From: an uncultured Candidatus Melainabacteria bacterium
GTDB lineage: Bacteria; Cyanobacteriota; Vampirovibrionia; Gastranaerophilales; Gastranaerophilaceae
Length of the DNA: 11,007 nt
Direction of reading: 5' to 3'
NCBI GenBank assembly: GCA_934773085.1
Contig: CAKVMU010000035.1
Location: 1-11,007 of the forward strand
The notes under the pieces are model-generated. The model saw only the letters and a list, made by a program, of their open reading frames with translations. It was not told the origin of the DNA and ran no database searches. Position numbers and translations under genes: made by a program. This document shows positions 6,658-11,007 of this stretch, one piece after another (the first letter of the stretch is position 1; every line of letters begins with the position of its first letter).

Positions 6658-6701
6658 TACTAAAAAAGCCCCGCAAAAACTACTGCCGGGGCTTTTTAGT
6701 A
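6658..6701. terminator. Bidirectional rho-independent terminator
   Basis: Bases 6663-6673 and 6687-6697 pair perfectly over 11 bp (AAAAAGCCCCG / CGGGGCTTTTT) around a 13-nt loop. With one bulged A the pairing extends outward to 6658 and 6701. It lies just after the ftsY stop and is followed by T-rich sequence on the plus strand. Its A-rich left arm gives a T-run on the minus strand. It therefore suits both ftsY and the convergent SLH gene ending at 6747. Confidence 0.88.
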
Positions 6702-6746
6702 TGAGCGAACGATTAAAAAAACGTTTGTCCGTAGACTGTTAACGAA

Positions 6747-8699
6747 TTACTCGCCGCTGCATCCGAACGCTATAGTTACGTGTTCTTTCGGATTAATAGC
6801 TGAGATTTTGTATCCTTTAGCATCTACAAGGTATGCAACTTCGTCGCCTGTAGTCTGGAACAGACCCATTGTACCTGACAAAGCTGTTCTTGTGAAGTCG
6901 ATAGGTGCTTTTACAGTATCTTTAGCAACGTCCATTGTGCTTCTGCCAGCAGCTCTGAACTGACCTTGGAATACTTCACCCAGAGCGATACCTGTACCGG
7001 AAGCTACGTCTTCGCAAGCATTACCAAGTGATGTTAGCATACCACCGGTTGTTCTGCCCACAATACCAAGGATTGAACCACCCCAAGTAAGCGGAGCTGT
7101 GACGATTCTTGACACAATGTTTGGTGTATTTGATTTATCAATTTGAGCTGTAAGAATTTGTCTCGGAAGAGTTGCTTTGCATCCGCAATTTTCTATTTCT
7201 GTGAATGCAAGTTTTAATGCACCCTTTTGGCAGCCGGAAGGTCTTACGACTTCAACGACTTTACCGTAAACGTTTGAACCACATGGGTAAAGATGACCAT
7301 TGATTGTTACATCTTCAAGAGTTTTTGCTGCAAATCTTTGACCAACGTGAGAAGATTTGGCTGTTACTTGGTCTTTGAATTCCAACTGTAATGTAGGAAT
7401 TTTTACCATTTCTTCGTTTTCAATGAATGCTTTTTTGTCAACAGGACAGATTGGGCAGTCATTGTTAGCTGTAACAGGGTTCTTATCGATACCTGCGCTT
7501 ACTCGAATATTCTGTAACATAGCAGCAATATCAGCTCTTGTTGCATCCTTAAACGGCGCAATTGTTTTAGGACTTGGAGAGTTGTTGAGAGCTCCCTTCT
7601 CTAAAGCTGTTGCAATCGGAATTTGTGCCCATTCAGGAACGGTGTTTCCGTCTGTGTATTGGGATAAAATTTCCTGAGCCTTGCATTTATCGATATCAGG
7701 ACATTTTACACCTTTGGATAATGCACATAAAGCTTCTGCTCTGGTTACATTGTGGTTAGGCATAAATGTTCCGTTCGGATAACCTTTTAACAAGTCTTGA
7801 TGAACTGCAACTGTAATTGCTGAGTTAGCCCAATGGTTTGTCGGAACATCAGAGAAAAGTTTTTCAGGATTACAAGAGTACATATCTTTGTCGAAACCTT
7901 TAACTAACATAGTTGCAAACTCTGCACGAGAAATGTTTCTTGATGGTTTGAACATTCTGTCAGGATATCCGACAACAACGTCGTTTGTTGCGAGTTTGTC
8001 AATTTCGCAGGATGCCCAATAACCGTTTGGAACGTCAGGGAACATTTGCAAATTAGCAGCAGCACCGGTAGTTAAATCACTAAACGGTGACAAATCAAAA
8101 GGGACTAATGTCTTTTTGATTGCTTGCATTGAATTAGCGGTACCCATTTGAATAGGGCAGCCGTTACCGTCCATTTTTGATTCGTCTCTGATAATCGGAA
8201 TGCCGTTGTGAGTGCCCATTTCGTTCAAGCACGGAATGTTTGAAGCTGCACCGGTTACAGAACCTTCTGAAGCCACAGTTGTTCCCATTGTGCCTGCACT
8301 GAGTTTTGAGTTGTCACGAGTGATACTAAAACCTTCTGCAGAGTAAACTGAATCAGATTTTGTACCGACGTAATTGTTGTATCCGTAAATACCATTAGGA
8401 TACGCATAAACTTGTTTCATGTTCTCTCTGCTTAAATCTTTTACTCCGGGGCAAAGAGCGCATGATGGAACCGGATCCGGTTCACATTTCGGTGCGACAT
8501 TGCAGCCGCAAGGTTCCGGTTGAGGGTCACAAGGGCAAGCTGCACCTGTGATTTCCGGAATATCCTTTTCACAAGGACATGCTCCCTGAGTAACAACAGG
8601 GCTTTGTTCACATGGACAAGCTGCCATTACCGTATTGAACGAACACGTTGCTATACCAACGGCAATTGCAGCTGCCACAGTAAGTTTTCTAATCGTCAT
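6747..8699 (-). CDS. Secreted cysteine-rich SLH-domain surface protein
   Basis: This 650-residue protein is probably exported and held to the cell wall. Residues 1-26 form a signal peptide (basic start, hydrophobic AAAIAVGIA, cleavage after VMA). Residues 27-83 hold about eleven cysteines in ACPC-type repeats (28/30, 41/43, 55/57, then 64/66). Residues 84-215 form a linker with repeated RD-x-SK and MGT motifs. Three SLH domains follow at about 220-268, 282-330 and 348-399; the first two have F-D-V....W and GYP....F-P......RAE, while the third is degenerate. The remainder (about 435-650) has a glycine-rich, partly hydrophobic section and no domain I recognise. The start at 8699 is set by AAAGGAGGT (plus 8704-8712) and the signal peptide. 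SLH domains typically bind pyruvylated wall polymers; in cyanobacteria they tie the outer layer to peptidoglycan. The specific function is unknown. Confidence 0.88.
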   Translation of the reverse strand: MTIRKLTVAAAIAVGIATCSFNTVMAACPCEQSPVVTQGACPCEKDIPEITGAACPCDPQPEPCGCNVAPKCEPDPVPSCALCPGVKDLSRENMKQVYAYPNGIYGYNNYVGTKSDSVYSAEGFSITRDNSKLSAGTMGTTVASEGSVTGAASNIPCLNEMGTHNGIPIIRDESKMDGNGCPIQMGTANSMQAIKKTLVPFDLSPFSDLTTGAAANLQMFPDVPNGYWASCEIDKLATNDVVVGYPDRMFKPSRNISRAEFATMLVKGFDKDMYSCNPEKLFSDVPTNHWANSAITVAVHQDLLKGYPNGTFMPNHNVTRAEALCALSKGVKCPDIDKCKAQEILSQYTDGNTVPEWAQIPIATALEKGALNNSPSPKTIAPFKDATRADIAAMLQNIRVSAGIDKNPVTANNDCPICPVDKKAFIENEEMVKIPTLQLEFKDQVTAKSSHVGQRFAAKTLEDVTINGHLYPCGSNVYGKVVEVVRPSGCQKGALKLAFTEIENCGCKATLPRQILTAQIDKSNTPNIVSRIVTAPLTWGGSILGIVGRTTGGMLTSLGNACEDVASGTGIALGEVFQGQFRAAGRSTMDVAKDTVKAPIDFTRTALSGTMGLFQTTGDEVAYLVDAKGYKISAINPKEHVTIAFGCSGE

Positions 8700-8912
8700 T
8701 TTAACCTCCTTTGTCAATAGGCGGAGTAGTTGGTATATACCCATTACCCCTTCCTGAGTTACCTCAAGAAAACTAACTCCTAAATTATGAGGTTTTTAAG
8801 AATTAAAAACATTACCAAAAAAGGGAGTCCAGTCGGGGGGTAATGAATTAAATTGAACTTTTTTTCGTTAATTACGTCTAAGAGTTTAGAAAGCGATGAG
8901 AAGGAGAAAAAG
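8700..8912. promoter_or_regulatory. Divergent intergenic control region
   Basis: This 213-bp gap separates the SLH gene (-) from the sigma gene (+). It holds a perfect palindrome GGTATATACC (8732-8741) and an 8-bp stem with a 3-nt loop (8792-8799/8803-8810). Two overlapping inverted repeats, GAGTTA/TAACTC (8756-8761/8774-8779) and ACCTCA/TGAGGT (8761-8766/8788-8793), share base 8761 and cannot both form fully. ATTACC occurs at 8743 and 8811 and inverted at 8839-8844. Possible -10 boxes are CATAAT on the minus strand (plus 8784-8789) for the SLH gene, and TCTAAG (8877-8882), 18 nt after TTGAAC (8853-8858), for the sigma gene. Both are weak. A structured leader for the SLH mRNA is possible. No known riboswitch is recognised. 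Confidence 0.45.
8705..8710 (-). promoter_or_regulatory. Strong ribosome binding site of the SLH gene
   Basis: On the minus strand AGGAGG, within AAAGGAGGT, lies 5 nt before the ATG at 8699. It decides the start against the longer frame beginning at 8744, whose first 15 residues would bury the signal peptide. A near-perfect anti-SD match suggests high expression. Confidence 0.85.
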
Positions 8913-9839
8913 ATGGGAAGAGCGTTGAAAAATTATGGTTATGTGGATGAGTCTGAAATGGAAGTTGTTGTACCAAAGACTTTTAGCGCAGTTGTAAATA
9001 ATGATGACATTTTACAAATGTATCTGAAAGAGATTGGGCGAAAGCGTATGTTAACCAAGTCAGAGGAAATTGAGTTGGGACGTAAAATCAGAGAGGGGAC
9101 TTCAAGGGAACGGGAGGAGGCGAAAAAACAATTGGTTCAGGCGAACTTGAGGTTGGTTGTAAGTATTGCTAAAAAGTATATCGGTCAAGGGGTTTTGTTT
9201 ATGGATTTGGTGCAGGAAGGTTCTTTAGGGTTGATTAAGGCTGCGGAGAAATATGATTATAAAAAGAACTTTAAATTTTCAACTTATGCAACTTGGTGGA
9301 TAAAGCAAACGATTATAAGGGCAATCTCGAATCATTCAAGGACAATAAGGATACCTGTTCATATGCTTGAAAAAATCAGAAGATATAAAAAGGCTTGCTC
9401 TGAAATTATTTGTAATGAGATTCAGGATGCAGACGACAAAACTGTGGCAAAGATTTGCGGTTTGGATATGGGAAAAATTGAAGAGGTTAAAAATGCGATG
9501 AAAAAGGAGCCGGTAAGTTTGGATACTCTTGTTACGGATGATTTGTGCATACAGGATTATATCGAGGACACGACTTATGTTTCTCCGGAAACGTCTGCTC
9601 AAAATAAACTTCAGGAAAAAGACATTATAAGGCTGATAAGTGTTCTGGATAAGCGTGAACAAGAGATTATTAAAAGAAGATTTGGGATAGATGATGAAGA
9701 GCCAAAAACATTGGAGCAGATTGGTAATGCATTGGGGTTTTCGAAAGAAAGAATCCGTCAGATTGAGAATTTGGCTATTCAAAAATTAAGAAGAGTTGAA
9801 AACGTGGAAAGTTTGCGTTCTTATTTGGATGCCGGATAG
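8913..9839 (+). CDS. RNA polymerase sigma factor, sigma-70 family (RpoD/SigA-like)
   Basis: This 308-residue sigma factor directs RNA polymerase to promoters. Region 1.2 is at about 31-60 ([22 protein letters not shown]). Region 2 is at about 75-145, with [33 protein letters not shown], and the -10 reading and melting segment [17 protein letters not shown] (122-138). Region 3 is at about 145-225, and region 4 at about 235-300, with the -35 reading helix [19 protein letters not shown] (276-294). Region 1.1 is absent, and the length and divergent region 3 suggest a group 2 (alternative, RpoD-related) factor, though a compact principal sigma cannot be excluded. The start at 8913 is chosen for AAGGAG at 8901-8906, 6 nt upstream; an upstream TTG at 8853 lacks such a site. 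Its 3' end overlaps the opposing gene by 19 bp. Confidence 0.92.
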   Translation: MGRALKNYGYVDESEMEVVVPKTFSAVVNNDDILQMYLKEIGRKRMLTKSEEIELGRKIREGTSREREEAKKQLVQANLRLVVSIAKKYIGQGVLFMDLVQEGSLGLIKAAEKYDYKKNFKFSTYATWWIKQTIIRAISNHSRTIRIPVHMLEKIRRYKKACSEIICNEIQDADDKTVAKICGLDMGKIEEVKNAMKKEPVSLDTLVTDDLCIQDYIEDTTYVSPETSAQNKLQEKDIIRLISVLDKREQEIIKRRFGIDDEEPKTLEQIGNALGFSKERIRQIENLAIQKLRRVENVESLRSYLDAG

Positions 9840-11007
9840 CGAGAGTGGGTGTCGGAATTCCGAGCCCCTTTTTTTATAATAAGTGCTCCGATAACAGTAA
9901 TAGCTGCAAATATCACTCCACCCAGCATAAGCAAGTTTTTTGTTTTTTTATTTCTGCCTTCAGGTTGTTGAAGAATTTTTCGATATTTGATGATTTTTTG
10001 ATACAACTCCGGCTCTGTTTTATCCAAGCCTTCCGCTACAAAAGCTTTTGCGAGAGCATCCATTGGGTTAAATCCTTCGCCGTATTGAAGTGACTGAAAA
10101 TACTTATCCATCCAATTGTGACGAAGTTTGAGTCTGTAACTTTTGTCATTAATTGGAGAGGCTGCATATTTGCCATCAAGATTTAGCGCATCAGCGTAAA
10201 ATACCATATTATGCTTTGCCCGCATCGGTTCAGCGAATTTTGCCTTAATAAAATCTTTTAAATTTTTAGGTTCCGGAATCTTGAGTAATCGGGCAAGAAT
10301 TCTTGCTTGTTTGGAAAGTTCGTTTTCTTTTACGAACTGGCTTTTCATCGGTTGAGAATCGTGATTTGTGGCTCCGAGAATGTAAGAGTCGATTTTCCAT
10401 CCTCTTTGCTTATATGTTTCGCTGCTCCCCCAATTATCTTCCAGATGGTCTGAACAAATAATTTTTATTTTGTTTTCCAAAAATTGTTTTAGTTTGCCGT
10501 CTTCGTACATATTAAAATCTTTTGGCGAGGCAACAAATTCATACATAATGCTTTCTTGCTTGTAGTCTTTGCCTTTTGCGTGTCGGAAGACATCAGAGAT
10601 ATAATCAAGGATTTCCCCGTCATAATGCACTTTTTTGAATTTATGTTCATCAAAACATTTGATGAGTGGTTGGTCAGCGTAAGCCCAAGCCATGTCGATT
10701 CTTATTCCGTCATATCTGCGGGCAAAAAGTTCTGTTTTTCTTTTGAGAAGCTCTTTTGCTTCTGGGTTGCCAAAATTTAAGGCAGGACAACCGAATCCTA
10801 CTGAATATCCTTCTTTGTAGAAGGCCTTCGGATTTGACCATTTTTCATCCGGAGAAAAATTGGTTAAGAAATCACCAAAATATTCCAAGCCAGTGGAATT
10901 TAACTGTTTTCTGGATGCTTCAAGATGTTTTTCTGCAAGATATTGCTTAAAATATATGTATTCATGTTCTGTTGCGTATTTATTTTTAAGCTCAAGGATT
11001 CGTAGAC
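9821..11007 (-). CDS. Divergent GH77-like (4-alpha-glucanotransferase-type) protein with C-terminal membrane segment, partial
   Basis: The frame is open to the right edge, so the N-terminus lies outside the window; 394 residues are visible. The segment from the edge ([54 protein letters not shown]) follows the order of motifs in amylomaltases. Candidate catalytic residues are Asp104 (visible numbering) in GIRID, Glu156 in IMYEFV and Asp216 in TNHDSQP, matching nucleophile, acid/base and transition-state stabiliser. Such enzymes transfer alpha-1,4-glucan chains. Unusual features are poor conservation around these motifs and a C-terminal hydrophobic helix (plus 9875-9934, [20 protein letters not shown]) followed by a basic tail, not normal for cytosolic MalQ. 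A TTG at 10888 is not the true start because homologous sequence continues upstream. Catalytic activity is not certain. Confidence 0.7.
   Translation of the reverse strand, partial: LRILELKNKYATEHEYIYFKQYLAEKHLEASRKQLNSTGLEYFGDFLTNFSPDEKWSNPKAFYKEGYSVGFGCPALNFGNPEAKELLKRKTELFARRYDGIRIDMAWAYADQPLIKCFDEHKFKKVHYDGEILDYISDVFRHAKGKDYKQESIMYEFVASPKDFNMYEDGKLKQFLENKIKIICSDHLEDNWGSSETYKQRGWKIDSYILGATNHDSQPMKSQFVKENELSKQARILARLLKIPEPKNLKDFIKAKFAEPMRAKHNMVFYADALNLDGKYAASPINDKSYRLKLRHNWMDKYFQSLQYGEGFNPMDALAKAFVAEGLDKTEPELYQKIIKYRKILQQPEGRNKKTKNLLMLGGVIFAAITVIGALIIKKGARNSDTHSRYPASK
9847..9875 (+). terminator. Rho-independent terminator of the sigma gene, inside the opposing coding tail
   Basis: Eight nt after the sigma stop, GGG (9847-9849) and CCC (9865-9867) flank a stem TCGG/CCGA (9852-9855/9860-9863) with an AATT loop, followed by seven Ts (9869-9875). 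The small internal mismatch (TG against G) weakens the middle. The same bases encode the last part of the GH77-like protein on the minus strand; the T-run supplies its Lys-Lys codons. Confidence 0.62.

Noticed and set aside
7357..7677. 106-residue plus-strand frame inside the SLH gene
   Set aside because: It is antisense to SLH domain coding sequence, with no ribosome site or family resemblance.
8451..8621. Cys-rich head of the SLH protein as a ferredoxin-like cluster domain
   Set aside because: The CPC pairs do not match C-x2-C-x2-C...CP spacing, and the region follows an export signal, where iron-sulphur clusters are not expected.
8714..8719. Minus-strand TTGACA as a -35 box for the SLH gene
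   Set aside because: A -10 box 17 nt on would fall within the coding sequence, beyond the ribosome site and start codon.
9336..9782. 148-residue minus-strand frame inside the sigma gene
   Set aside because: It lies wholly opposite conserved sigma regions 2-4, and its composition (many Phe, Ile, Asn, Arg) is typical of an antisense shadow.
1..11007. CRISPR array, transposase, tRNA or phage genes
   Set aside because: No regularly spaced repeats, transposase motifs, cloverleaf sequences or phage-like genes were seen on either strand.

Overview
The window is AT-rich chromosomal DNA, densely packed with mostly housekeeping genes that use the standard code and good Shine-Dalgarno sites. The best guess at the source is a non-photosynthetic relative of Cyanobacteria (Melainabacteria/Vampirovibrionia, perhaps a gut Gastranaerophilales). 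This rests on the long NusB with a cyanobacterial-style N-terminus, a short multi-domain S1 protein, a secreted triple-SLH protein and a fermenter-like gene set. It is an inference from recall of those families; no marker in the window proves it.

Layout. Positions 1-994 (+): the 3' end of rbfA overlaps truB, the tail of the conserved nusA-infB-rbfA-truB type ribosome/tRNA maturation operon. Positions 995-1226: an intergenic gap with a strong hairpin repeat, then a good sigma-70 promoter. Positions 1227-2306 (+): a four-S1-domain protein. Positions 2269-3470 (-): a small radical SAM protein followed, almost without a gap, by maf, whose tail overlaps the S1 gene. Positions 3560-3736 (-): a 58-residue ferredoxin with its own near-perfect terminator. 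Positions 3813-4997 (-): phosphopentomutase deoB. Positions 5080-6655 (+): nusB and ftsY as a divergent operon, closed by a two-way terminator shared with the opposing gene. Positions 6747-8699 (-): a 650-residue secreted, cysteine-rich SLH surface protein. Positions 8913-9839 (+): a sigma-70 family factor transcribed divergently from it. Positions 9821-11007 (-): the C-terminal part of a divergent GH77-like (4-alpha-glucanotransferase-type) protein that ends in a membrane segment and runs off the right edge.

How the genes fit together. Most encode core information processing: 30S maturation (RbfA), tRNA pseudouridylation (TruB), translation (S1), rRNA antitermination (NusB), membrane targeting (FtsY) and transcription initiation (sigma). 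DeoB links nucleoside breakdown to pentose phosphates. The ferredoxin could supply electrons to redox enzymes, possibly including the neighbouring radical SAM protein. The SLH protein is the clearest lineage-specific gene.

I see no mobile element, CRISPR array, tRNA or rRNA, and nothing that convincingly amounts to a new defence or metabolic system. The points most worth a second look are the cysteine-rich SLH protein, the membrane-anchored GH77-like protein, the sigma-gene terminator that lies inside the coding tail of that protein, and the radical SAM-maf pair.
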